From NCBI GenBank assembly GCA_002405525.1, contig DHLY01000008.1, positions 1 through 7,340 of the forward strand: DNA of 7,340 nt, written 5' to 3'. The notes under the pieces were generated by a model. It was given only the letters and a program-made list of their open reading frames with translations, searched no databases and had not been told where the DNA came from. A program made the translations under genes and the position numbers. The DNA is from Proteobacteria bacterium UBA4656 (GTDB lineage: Bacteria > Pseudomonadota > Gammaproteobacteria > Xanthomonadales > Ahniellaceae). Below are positions 1 to 7,340 of the stretch, piece by piece. The first letter of the stretch is position 1. Each line of letters begins with the position of its first letter.

Positions 1-377
1 CCAGCGGCGCCGCGTCCTGCACCGCGACCGCGGGCACCCTGCGCTTCCAGGTCAGCGACGGCAGCCGCACCGGCACCGGGAATCTGCAGGCGAACTTCAC
101 CGCGAACACCGCGCCCGCCTTGGTTTACGGCGCCCGAACCGGCACTGCCGGGACGTCGCTCACCGTGAATCCCACGACCCGCAGCGACAACGGCAGTGTC
201 ACCAATGTCGCGCTGTTCAACCGTGGCACCTACACCGGTGGCATCACCGTCAATGCGTCCACCGGTGTGCTGACGCTGTCCGGTCTTGCCCCGAGGGGCG
301 TGCACACGATCGTCCTTCGCGCTACCGACAATTGCGGTGCGACCACCAACGCCAACTTCCAGCTCACCGTGAACTGA
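1..377 (+). CDS. C-terminal end of a secreted Ig-like repeat protein (5' end outside window)
   Basis: The open frame enters from the left edge (first full codon at 3) and ends at TGA 375-377, giving 124 visible residues. The visible part is Gly/Thr/Ser/Asn-rich with low charge. It carries hallmarks of an extracellular beta-sandwich repeat: SCTATAG, LRFQVSDGS, NTAPAL, SLTVNP, SDNGSV, GTYTGGI and a closing HTIVLRATDNCGATT. The same order of motifs recurs at 1902-2276 inside the downstream pseudogene, about 70% identical in protein by eye, with one codon missing here (NPTTR-SDNG against NPATGPSDNG). Such repeats occur in large exported proteins of Xanthomonadales, where they follow an enzymatic or adhesive head; the head of this one cannot be seen. 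The protein stops at LTVN and lacks the LFVDGFE tail of its neighbour. Whether the complete gene is intact is unknown. No specific function can be assigned. Confidence 0.75.
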   Translation, partial: SGAASCTATAGTLRFQVSDGSRTGTGNLQANFTANTAPALVYGARTGTAGTSLTVNPTTRSDNGSVTNVALFNRGTYTGGITVNASTGVLTLSGLAPRGVHTIVLRATDNCGATTNANFQLTVN

Positions 378-583
378 CCGGCGCATCGCCGGCCCGTGCC
401 GCCCGGTCCCAGCACAACGGGCCGGGTGGCAGGGACGTTTCCCCTGCGCCGTCGCCCTCGCGGCACGCCGCACCGTTGTGCCGCCCGTTTTCCCGACGAT
501 TGAATCTTTTGCAGGACGACGCCCTCGCCGCCCGCGCCACCCGCCATGGCATCGCGCCAATACAGGGGCGACGCTACGAGACG
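378..583. other. Intergenic stretch without a recognisable gene
   Basis: Apart from the hairpin at 397-431, I see no convincing gene here. The short open frames on both strands are Arg/Pro/Ala-rich translations typical of wrong frames in GC-rich DNA. A slightly AT-richer patch at 487-511 could have belonged to a promoter of the downstream gene, but no well-spaced -35/-10 pair stands out. The downstream gene should begin with a signal peptide in about 540-625, and no frame there is hydrophobic. The 5' end of that gene is therefore either lost or decayed past recognition. Confidence 0.5.
397..436 (+). terminator. Stem-loop after the first gene, possible terminator
   Basis: Nineteen bases after the TGA at 375-377, TGCCGCCCGGTCCC (397-410) can pair with GGGCCGGGTGGCA (419-431) around an 8-base loop. 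This gives 13 pairs, with one G-T wobble and one bulged T. A weak T-run (GTTT, 436-439) follows a few bases later, so it is not a textbook intrinsic terminator. Its position directly after a stop codon supports a transcript-end role, but in DNA this GC-rich some pairing is expected by chance. Confidence 0.4.
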
Positions 584-717
584 ATGATCGATCGGGCAAA
601 CCTCGCGCAGGGCGCAAGGGCCGCAGCGTTCTCGATCGACGCAGGCCGTGGCTTCAACCACAACACGCCGGCGACGCCGGTCGGCCGTAATCCCGGCACC
701 ACCCCGGGCAGCAGCGG

Positions 718-1507
718 ATGAACCTGTCCAGGCGCGCGCCGGGCATCTGGGTCAGCGCCCTCGACAGCACCGTGGCGACCCGTATGACCGCCCGGTTCGG
801 CAACTTGCCCTGCAACCCCGATGGTGCCGTGCTGGCCTTGGCCGGCCCCACGTTGGCGGTCCTGATCGTCGGCCGGAGCATCGGTGCGCCGGGCGGTACC
901 ACCTTCCCGGCCGCGCTGACCAATAAGTTGCTGGGCGCCGACCAGAACGGCGCGACAACCGAAATCACCGCCACCGTCAACGGCGGCGTCGACATGGGCT
1001 GCCTCGGCAGCAGCGTCCGCTTCAAACACGGCTACGACACCAATATGCCCAGTGGCCAGATCAACCCGCTGGTCGTGCTGCTGCAAGAACTCAGTCATGG
1101 GCTGGGCTTCCTCTCGTTCGCCAATCAGGGCAGCGCCCATCCCTTCGACCGTTCGGACGTGTTCGCGCGCTTCCAGTTCAGCCGCTCCATCCGCAAGACC
1201 TGGGCGCAGATGACCGCGACCGAACGCGTCACCTCGTCCACCAACGCCAACAACGTGGTTTGGTCCGGCAACAACGTTCGCATCGCATCGGGTTTCCTCA
1301 CCGCCGCGCGCGATGTCGACGGCCGGGTGGAGACCTTCACCCCGCCGAGCTTCCAAAGCGGTTCCTCATTGTCTCACTGGAACAGCACGGCGAGCCCCAA
1401 CCTGCTGATGGAGCCGACGGTGATGGGTGGACAGCCCATCGACCTCGATCTGACGCCGCAACTGTTGCGCGACCTCGGCTGGTTCCGCGACAGCAACAAC
1501 GATGACT
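718..1507 (+). pseudogene. Catalytic-region fragment of the pseudogene, zinc-site His replaced by Gln
   Basis: Open from ATG 718 for about 263 codons before the frame change (the same frame stays open to 2409 but turns Arg/His-rich and is nonsense there). It starts inside the fold (MNLSRRAPGIWVSALDSTV), where relatives have an ..RL.AF..AA..WG..L.S.V segment, so ATG 718 is an internal codon. Counting from it, LLQELSHGLGF at about 121-131 is the degenerate zinc motif: Q123 replaces the first His (CAA for CAC/CAT, one base change), while E124 and H127 remain. Further conserved stretches follow: RSDVFARF, KTWAQMTATERV, NNVVWSGNNV, then SLSHWN, PNLLMEP and DLDLTPQLLRDLGW. As I recall, relatives often carry a PA (protease-associated) insert between the VVW.G and SHW blocks; here only about 30 residues separate them. 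Exact peptidase family not identified. Confidence 0.6.
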
Positions 1508-2332
1508 GCGGACACCATCACCAGTGTCGCACCCACCGGCACCACGCTGGCGCCCGGGGCGGCCACCACGATCTCGTGGACCAACAACGGCGGCTTCAGC
1601 CGCAACGTGACGATCGAACTGTCGACCCACGGCGGCGCGACTTTCCCGACCGTGATCGCCAGCAACGTGGCCAACAGCGGGTCCCGCGCGTGGACCGTGC
1701 CCAACACACCGACGACGCAGGCGCGGGTGCGCGTGCGCGAGCACGACTTCGTCGCGCCGGCCGGTGTGTCGGCGGCGAACTTCGCCATCGCGGTGAACAC
1801 CGCGCCGACCTTCACCCCGGCTGCCGCGATCACACGCCAGCAGGGCAGCGCGGGTGGCGCCGCGGTCACCGTCGGCACCGTCGCCGACGCGCAGACCGCC
1901 GCCAGCGTCGCCGCGTCCTGCACCGCGACCGCGGGCTCCCTGCGCTTCCAGGTCAGCGACGGCAGCCTCACCGGCACCGGCAACCTGCAGGTGAACGTCA
2001 CCGCGAACACCGCGCCGGCGCTCACCTATGCCGCGCAGTCCGGTGCGGCCGGCGCCTCGCTGACCGTCAACCCCGCCACCGGCCCCAGCGACAACGGCAG
2101 CGTCGCCAGCGTGGCGCTGTTCAGTCAGGGCACCTATACCGGCGGCATCTCGGTGAACGCCTCCAGCGGCGCGGTGTCGCTGACGAACCTCGCCCCGGAG
2201 GGAACCCACACCATCGCCCTGCGCGCCACCGACAACTGCGGGGCGACCATCGAGGCCGCCTTCAACATGCAGGTGAGCGGCGAACTGCTGTTCGTCGACG
2301 GCTTCGAACCGCCAGTCGTGCGGCGCCCCTGA
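1502..2332 (+). pseudogene. C-terminal fragment: Kre9/KNH-like Ig domain, second Ig-like repeat, LFVDGFE tail
   Basis: Open from ATG 1502 (276 codons). That ATG lies in the middle of a continuous protein and lacks a signal peptide, so this is probably not an independent gene, though a gene caller may report it as one. Residues of about 4-80 (DTITSVAPTGTTLAPGAATT, ISWTNNGG, ELSTHGG, WTVPNTPT, ARVRVRE) resemble the Kre9/KNH-like N-terminal Ig domain found in many bacterial exported proteins. Residues of about 98-258 (NTAPTFTPA, TRQQGSAGG, SCTATAGS, NTAPALTY, SDNGSV, RATDNCGATI) form the repeat shared with the gene at 1-377. The last residues, ELLFVDGFE followed by a short Pro/Val/Arg end, look like the recurrent C-terminal tail of secreted Xanthomonadales proteins; its role is unknown to me. 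Confidence 0.6.
1902..2276 (+). repeat. Copy 2 of a roughly 375-base repeat shared with 1-374
   Basis: The DNA from CCAGCG at 1902 aligns with the window from base 1 onward: both continue GCCGCGTCCTGCACCGCGAC, then the LRFQVSDGS codons, and stay alignable to the TTC codons at 357 (copy 1) and 2261 (copy 2). The offset changes from 1901 to 1904 because copy 1 lacks one codon. The first 110 bases are markedly more alike than the rest. This indicates paralogous C-termini from duplication, possibly with local gene conversion. Copy 1 may extend left of the window. Confidence 0.8.
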
Positions 2333-2539
2333 GGCCCGTCGGGTCACCCTTGGCGCGTGCCTTGCCCTGCAATCGTATACACGCCGACGGACTGCGATTC
2401 GGCATTTAGGCTTGTCGGCGCCGGGCGAGTCCTCGAAGCACCTGCGCCGGGCCTCCCGCGTCCGGGCGGCATGCCGCGCCACGCCGCGCGTGGAGACTCA
2501 TCCGGAAGTTCCTGGCGCGACTCCCTGCATGGTTCCCCA
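2333..2539. other. Leader region upstream of zwf
   Basis: The 207 bases between the pseudogene stop and the zwf start contain no convincing gene. An AT-richer island at about 2370-2410 (with TATACA at 2376-2381) is the most promoter-like part, but its nearest -35-like hexamer, TTGGCG at 2350, is 20 bases away, which is too far. Two GC palindromes lie at 2466-2493. The zwf frame is open upstream as far as 2357, so the upstream limit of the coding region rests on family start position, not on a stop codon. Confidence 0.5.
2466..2493. promoter_or_regulatory. Two adjacent palindromes upstream of zwf
   Basis: GCGGCATGCCGC (2466-2477) is a perfect 12-base palindrome. One base later, CCACGC-CGC-GCGTGG (2479-2493) is a perfect 6-pair hairpin with a 3-base loop. 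They end 46 bases before the zwf ATG, where an operator or a folded 5' leader would sit. Neither resembles the TTGT-N-ACAA type of site that I associate with HexR, the usual regulator of these genes in pseudomonads. Chance palindromes are common at this GC content, so function is only a suggestion. Confidence 0.2.
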
Positions 2540-4003
<1,464 letters not shown>

Positions 4004-4014
4004 GGCACGCGGCG

Positions 4015-4719
4015 ATGGCCTGGATCGAACACGAACACGCCGACGCCGACGCCCTGGCCGATGCGGTCGCAGCCCGGCTGGCCGAGTCGATCGACGGCGC
4101 GCTGGCCGCGCGCGGCAGCGCCGTGGTCGCGCTCGCCGGCGGTCGTACCTCGCCGCCGGTGTTCCGCCAGCTCGCCGCCCTGCGGCGCGACTGGTCGAAG
4201 GTGGTGGTGCTGCCGTCCGACGAGCGCTGGGTCCCGCGCGACCATCCCGACTGCAACCTGCGCCAGATGCAGGACGCCTTCGCCGGCGCCGAAGGCATCC
4301 GCTGGCTGCCGCTGGTGCCGGAATCCCCGACCGGTGCGCCCGATGCGTCGTTCGCCGACGCCGGGCTCGCCGCGCTGACGGAAGCCTTCGACGCCACCCT
4401 GCTGGGCATGGGCACCGACGGCCACTTCGGTTCGCTGTTCCCCGGCTCGCCGAATCTCGCGCGCGCGCTCGATCCGGCCAATCCTGGTCCGGCGGCGGCG
4501 ATCCTGCCTGACCCGATGCCGGCGGCAGGGCCCCACCCGCGGATCAGCCTGACGCTGGCCCGCATGCTGCACAGCCGTCGCGTGCTGCTGGCGATCACCG
4601 GCCACGACAAGCGTGCGGTGCTCGAGCGCGCCCAGCGCGCGCCGGACCCGCAGCACCTGCCGGTCGGCGCCCTGCTGCACGCGCCCGGCGCGTTGGTCGA
4701 GATCCACTGGAGTCCGTGA
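4015..4719 (+). CDS. pgl: 6-phosphogluconolactonase (DevB/SOL type)
   Basis: Hydrolyses 6-phosphoglucono-1,5-lactone, the Zwf product, to 6-phosphogluconate, the Edd substrate. From ATG 4015 the protein has 234 residues, normal for the SOL/NagB-like family. Visible signatures are [13 protein letters not shown] (the SGG.TP phosphate-binding loop), [20 protein letters not shown] (D69-E70-R71) and [16 protein letters not shown] with the D135-G-H137 catalytic region. [13 protein letters not shown] and [14 protein letters not shown] follow further on. The commoner family form is DGHTASLFPG; DGHFGS is a mild variant. The start could also be GTG 4000, which overlaps the zwf stop as GTGA and adds five residues. 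ATG 4015 is preferred because GTGAGG at 4000-4005 lies nine bases upstream as a fair ribosome binding site. It is almost surely cotranscribed with zwf and edd. Confidence 0.93.
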   Translation: MAWIEHEHADADALADAVAARLAESIDGALAARGSAVVALAGGRTSPPVFRQLAALRRDWSKVVVLPSDERWVPRDHPDCNLRQMQDAFAGAEGIRWLPLVPESPTGAPDASFADAGLAALTEAFDATLLGMGTDGHFGSLFPGSPNLARALDPANPGPAAAILPDPMPAAGPHPRISLTLARMLHSRRVLLAITGHDKRAVLERAQRAPDPQHLPVGALLHAPGALVEIHWSP

Positions 4720-6539
4720 TGTCCCTGCACCCCGTCGTCGAACGCGTCACCGCTCGGATCCGCGAACGATCCGCGCCGGCTCGCGCGTCCTATCTCGCGA
4801 GGATCGACGCCGCGCGCGAGGCCGGCACCGCGCGCGCGCGCCTGTCCTGCGGCAACCTCGCCCACGGCTTCGCCGCCAGCGGCGCCGACAAGGACCTGCT
4901 GCGCGGCCAGCGCGCGCCCAACCTCGGCATCGTCACCGCCTACAACGACATGCTCTCGGCGCACCAGCCGATGCTGCACTATCCCGAATTGATCAAGATG
5001 GCGGCGCGCAACCGCGGCGCCACCGCCCAAGTCGCCGGCGGCGTGCCCGCGATGTGCGACGGCGTCACCCAGGGCCGCATCGGCATGGAGCTCTCGCTGT
5101 GGTCGCGCGACGTGATCGCGATGGCGACCGCGGTCTCGCTGTCGCACGAGATGTTCGACGCCACGTTGCTGCTCGGCGTGTGCGACAAGATCGTGCCCGG
5201 GCTCCTGATCGGCGCGCTGTCCTTCGGCCACCTGCCGGCGATCCTGGTCCCGGCCGGGCCGATGACGCCGGGCCTGCCCAACGCCGAGAAGGCGCGCGTG
5301 CGCCAGGCCTACGCCGAGGGCAAGGCAACCCGCGAGGAACTTCTGGAAGCCGAGTCGAAGTCCTACCACGGCCCCGGCACCTGCACCTTCTACGGCACCG
5401 CCAACAGCAACCAGATGCTGCTGGAGTTGATGGGCCTGCACCTGCCGGGCACGGCCTTCGTCAACCCCAACACGCCACTGCGCGACGCGCTCACGATCGC
5501 CACCGCCGAACGGGCCTGCGCGATCACCGCGCTCGGCGCCGAGTACACACCGATCGGCCGCACCATCGACGAGAAGGCGATCGTCAACGCGATGGTGGGG
5601 CTGGCGGCCACCGGCGGCTCGACCAACCACGCGATCCACCTGGTGGCGATCGCGCGCGCGGCCGGGCTCACGATCGACTGGGACGACCTCGACGAACTGT
5701 CGCGCCACACGCCGCTGCTGGCCCGGGTCTACCCCAATGGCAGCGCCGACGTGAACCACTTCCACGCTGCCGGCGGGCTGGGATTCGTGATCCGCGAGCT
5801 GCTCGCCGCGGGCCTGTTGCACGACGACATCCGCACCGTGCACGGCGGTCCGCTGTCGGCACAGGCGGAAGAGCCATGGCTGGACGGCACCGCGCTGCGC
5901 TGGCGCGCGCCCGCGTCGGCGACGCGCGATCCCGCTGTGCTACGACCGGTGACCGATCCGTTCGACCGCGACGGCGGACTGCGCCGGCTCACCGGCAACC
6001 TCGGCCGCGCCGTGGTCAAAGTCAGCGCGGTCAAGCCGGAGCACCGGCGCATCGAGGCTCCGGCGCGCGTGTTCGAATCGCAGGACGAACTGCTCGCCGC
6101 GTTCAAGGCCGGCGACCTGGCCGGCGACCTGGTCGCCGTGATCCGCGGCCAGGGCCCGCGCGCCAACGGCATGCCGGAGCTGCACAAGCTCACGCCCACA
6201 CTCGGCGTACTGCAGGACCGGGGCCAGCGCGTCGCGCTGCTCACCGACGGCCGCATGTCGGGTGCCTCGGGCAAGGTGCTGGCGGCGATCCACGTGGTGC
6301 CCGAAGCGGCCTGCGAGGGGCCGATCGCGAAACTGCGCGACGGTGACGTGGTCATGATCTGCGCCGAGAGCGGCGCACTCGAGGCGAAGGTGGATCCCGC
6401 CGAATGGGCGGCGCGCGCGCCGGCGCCGGTGGACGTGGCCGGCAACCAGCACGGCGTCGGGCGCGAACTGTTCGGCCTGATGCGCGCGCACGCGACGTCC
6501 GCCGAAGAAGGCGGCAGCGCGCTGTGGGTAGGCGCGTGA
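4719..6539 (+). CDS. edd: Phosphogluconate dehydratase
   Basis: Dehydrates 6-phosphogluconate to 2-keto-3-deoxy-6-phosphogluconate (KDPG), the defining step of the Entner-Doudoroff pathway. It belongs to the IlvD/Edd family of [4Fe-4S] dehydratases. The 606 residues match the usual length (about 603-608), and similarity to E. coli Edd is recognisable end to end. Visible motifs include [41 protein letters not shown] (C155) and [13 protein letters not shown] (C222), whose Cys residues are cluster-ligand candidates. Further on are [20 protein letters not shown] (near 299), [38 protein letters not shown] (near 480) and [13 protein letters not shown] (near 508). ATG 4719 shares its A with the pgl stop (TGATG), the pattern of translational coupling. 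GTG 4716 directly before it would add only one residue. The absence of IlvD-specific features and the neighbours zwf and pgl make Edd rather than IlvD near certain. Confidence 0.96.
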   Translation: MSLHPVVERVTARIRERSAPARASYLARIDAAREAGTARARLSCGNLAHGFAASGADKDLLRGQRAPNLGIVTAYNDMLSAHQPMLHYPELIKMAARNRGATAQVAGGVPAMCDGVTQGRIGMELSLWSRDVIAMATAVSLSHEMFDATLLLGVCDKIVPGLLIGALSFGHLPAILVPAGPMTPGLPNAEKARVRQAYAEGKATREELLEAESKSYHGPGTCTFYGTANSNQMLLELMGLHLPGTAFVNPNTPLRDALTIATAERACAITALGAEYTPIGRTIDEKAIVNAMVGLAATGGSTNHAIHLVAIARAAGLTIDWDDLDELSRHTPLLARVYPNGSADVNHFHAAGGLGFVIRELLAAGLLHDDIRTVHGGPLSAQAEEPWLDGTALRWRAPASATRDPAVLRPVTDPFDRDGGLRRLTGNLGRAVVKVSAVKPEHRRIEAPARVFESQDELLAAFKAGDLAGDLVAVIRGQGPRANGMPELHKLTPTLGVLQDRGQRVALLTDGRMSGASGKVLAAIHVVPEAACEGPIAKLRDGDVVMICAESGALEAKVDPAEWAARAPAPVDVAGNQHGVGRELFGLMRAHATSAEEGGSALWVGA

Positions 6540-6550
6540 GGCCGGTTCGC

Positions 6551-6678
6551 CCATTCTCCCCAACCCCTCTCCAACGAGGGGGGAGGGGCTCGATCGCGGC
6601 ACAGCCGTTGTCCGCGGCCACCGCGATCGTTGCCGAACAGACCCTCTCCGCTGGTGGGAGAGGGGTTGGGGAGAGGGG
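6551..6678. repeat. Nested inverted-repeat element between edd and glk
   Basis: TCTCCCCAACCCCTCTCC (6555-6572) is exactly complementary to GGAGAGGGGTTGGGGAGA (6657-6674), giving an 18-base perfect inverted repeat. Inside it, CGATCGCGG (6591-6599) pairs exactly with CCGCGATCG (6621-6629). Each outer arm can instead fold on itself: 6564-6572 with 6580-6588 (9 pairs, one wobble) and 6642-6649 with 6657-6664 (8 perfect pairs). The layout is that of two inverted copies of a roughly 40-base palindromic unit flanking a central palindrome, as in REP/BIME-like elements. From memory, CCCTCTCC...GGAGAGGG palindromes are dispersed in many proteobacterial genomes. It fills most of the 160-base gap between edd and glk and carries no gene. 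Confidence 0.8.
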
Positions 6679-6699
6679 GCCGCACTGCGGCGGCACCCG

Positions 6700-7340
6700 A
6701 TGAGCAACGTGCGATCCCGCGATCCTGCCGCGCCACTCGACCTCGTCGCCGACATCGGCGGCACCAACGCACGCTTCGCGCTGGTCGATCGCTCGGCGGC
6801 GGCACCGGTGCTGCTGGAGCAGCGTACCCTGTCCTGCGCCGATTTCGCCAGCCTGCAGCACGCGGCCGAAAACTACCTCGCCGCGACCGGTGCGAGACCC
6901 GCGCGCGCGGCGATCGCGGTGGCCTCGCCGGTGACCGGCGATGCGGTCCGGCTGACCAACCGCGCGTGGTCGTTCAGCACCGCGGAACTTCGCGGCGCAC
7001 TCGGCCTGTCGCGACTCACCATCCTCAACGATTTCGCCGCCGTGGCCTGGGCCGTGCCGGCGCTCGGCGCGTGCGACCGGGAGGTCCTGCACGGCGAGCC
7101 CTCGGCGCCGCTCGCGGGGCCGGTCAGCGTGCTCGGTCCGGGCACCGGGCTCGGCGTAGCGCTGCTGGTGGGCGATGCCGCGCGCGGCTGGCAGGTGGTG
7201 GCGACCGAGGGTGGCCACGTCACCTTTGCGCCGATCGGCGACGAGGAGAGACTGATCGCGCGCTGGATGGACGCCCGCCACGGCCGTGCTTCCAACGAGC
7301 GCCTGCTGTCGGGCGCCGGCATCGCGCAGATCGACGCCGC
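6700..7340 (+). CDS. glk: Glucokinase, N-terminal 213 codons (cut by window end)
   Basis: Phosphorylates glucose to glucose-6-phosphate with ATP in the cytoplasm, supplying Zwf. The frame is open from ATG 6700 ([20 protein letters not shown]) to the right edge; full-length glucokinases of this family have about 320-340 residues, so roughly a third is missing. Visible motifs are [13 protein letters not shown] (18-30, phosphate-1 loop), [15 protein letters not shown] with the presumed catalytic Asp at 111, [13 protein letters not shown] (145-157) and EGGHVTFAP (170-178). In E. coli Glk the EGGH segment binds glucose through Glu and His. No strong ribosome binding site lies close to the ATG; the purine-rich GGGGAGAGGGGG ends about 21 bases upstream, inside the right arm of the inverted repeat. 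The spacing from edd suggests readthrough from the operon, modified by that repeat, or a promoter of its own that I cannot see. Confidence 0.93.
   Translation, partial: MSNVRSRDPAAPLDLVADIGGTNARFALVDRSAAAPVLLEQRTLSCADFASLQHAAENYLAATGARPARAAIAVASPVTGDAVRLTNRAWSFSTAELRGALGLSRLTILNDFAAVAWAVPALGACDREVLHGEPSAPLAGPVSVLGPGTGLGVALLVGDAARGWQVVATEGGHVTFAPIGDEERLIARWMDARHGRASNERLLSGAGIAQIDA

Larger units (their letters stand above)
584..2332 (+). pseudogene. Decayed secreted HExxH metallopeptidase-like protein with Ig-like repeats
   Basis: Three consecutive segments read as one protein of a secreted metallopeptidase-like family. Segment 1 (about 584-709) gives GFNHNTPATPVGRNPGTT, which matches the family's conserved N-terminal GFND.TP..PVGGNPGTT region as I remember it. 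Segment 2 (709-1507) is the catalytic-like region. Segment 3 (about 1508-2332) is the Ig-like C-terminal part. The frame moves by -1 between 704 and 712, where reading on meets TGA 719-721; adding one G would give GTTPGEQRMNL. It moves by +1 at about 1505-1510, where removing one T gives SNNDDADTITS. The two shifts compensate, so both ends share a frame. No signal peptide is visible upstream, and the zinc motif reads QELSH instead of HExxH. Sequencing error could account for the shifts, but the missing histidine and start point to a dead gene. Family assignment is from motif memory. Confidence 0.7.

Noticed and set aside
476..505. Possible promoter for the pseudogene: TTGTGC (476) and TTGAAT (500)
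   Set aside because: Both hexamers match consensus weakly, and the gene they would serve has no intact start.
704..720. Programmed ribosomal frameshift at CCCCGGGC as an explanation of the first frame change
   Set aside because: No slippery heptamer of a known type with a downstream stimulator was seen. A second, opposite shift would also be needed, and the active-site histidine is already lost.
2350..2381. Possible sigma-70 promoter for zwf: TTGGCG (2350) and TATACA (2376)
   Set aside because: The spacing is 20 bases and the -35 is poor. Other hexamer pairs nearby are no better, so I do not claim a promoter.
1508..2409. Continuation of the frame opened at 718 beyond the second frame change
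   Set aside because: After about 1507 it becomes His/Arg/Gln-rich nonsense, while the neighbouring frame gives a coherent Ig-like protein. The true product cannot follow this frame.
1337..2482. A 381-codon open frame on the - strand opposite the Ig-like fragment
   Set aside because: Low-complexity Arg/Gly/Ala translation. The + strand carries clear protein motifs over the same bases.
6551..6678. CRISPR array or transposon ends as an explanation of the spacer repeats
   Set aside because: There are only two inverted units, with no regular direct repeats or spacers, no transposase frame and no clear target-site duplication. A REP/BIME-like palindromic pair fits better.
6404..6703. A 99-codon + strand open frame spanning the end of edd and the edd-glk spacer
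   Set aside because: It is out of frame with edd and translates the inverted repeat into Arg/Gly-rich sequence. There is no evidence of a gene.

Overview
This GC-rich window looks like a chromosome segment of a gammaproteobacterium, most likely of the order Xanthomonadales/Lysobacterales. Three things suggest this: the strong GC bias at third codon positions, the order zwf-pgl-edd-glk, and secreted Ig-like proteins of a kind I associate with that order, one of which ends in an LFVDGFE tail. The lineage is inferred from memory of gene families, not from a search.

Left part (1-2332): remains of two related secreted proteins, both on the + strand. Positions 1-377 are the C-terminal end of an Ig-like repeat protein whose start lies outside the window. 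A hairpin that may be a terminator follows its stop. Positions of about 584-2332 hold a second, decayed relative. It has an HExxH-type metallopeptidase-like region, a Kre9/KNH-like Ig domain, a repeat homologous to the end of the first gene, and the LFVDGFE tail. It is split by two single-base frame changes near 704-712 and 1505-1510. It also lacks the first zinc-ligand histidine (QELSH where HExxH is expected) and has no recognisable signal peptide. I call it a pseudogene; sequencing error could explain the frame changes but does not easily explain the lost histidine.

Right part (2540-7340): genes of the Entner-Doudoroff route, all on the + strand. They are zwf (glucose-6-phosphate dehydrogenase), pgl (6-phosphogluconolactonase), edd (6-phosphogluconate dehydratase) and the first 213 codons of glk (glucokinase), cut by the window end. 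The first three are tightly packed: zwf-pgl are 11 bases apart or overlap by 4, and pgl-edd share one base in TGATG. glk follows after a 160-base gap filled by a nested inverted repeat. Together Glk, Zwf, Pgl and Edd take glucose through glucose-6-phosphate, 6-phosphogluconolactone and 6-phosphogluconate to KDPG. The KDPG aldolase gene (eda) is not in view and may lie just downstream.

I did not find a new biological system. The items most worth a second look are the paired inverted-repeat element between edd and glk, and the decayed metallopeptidase gene beside its paralogue.
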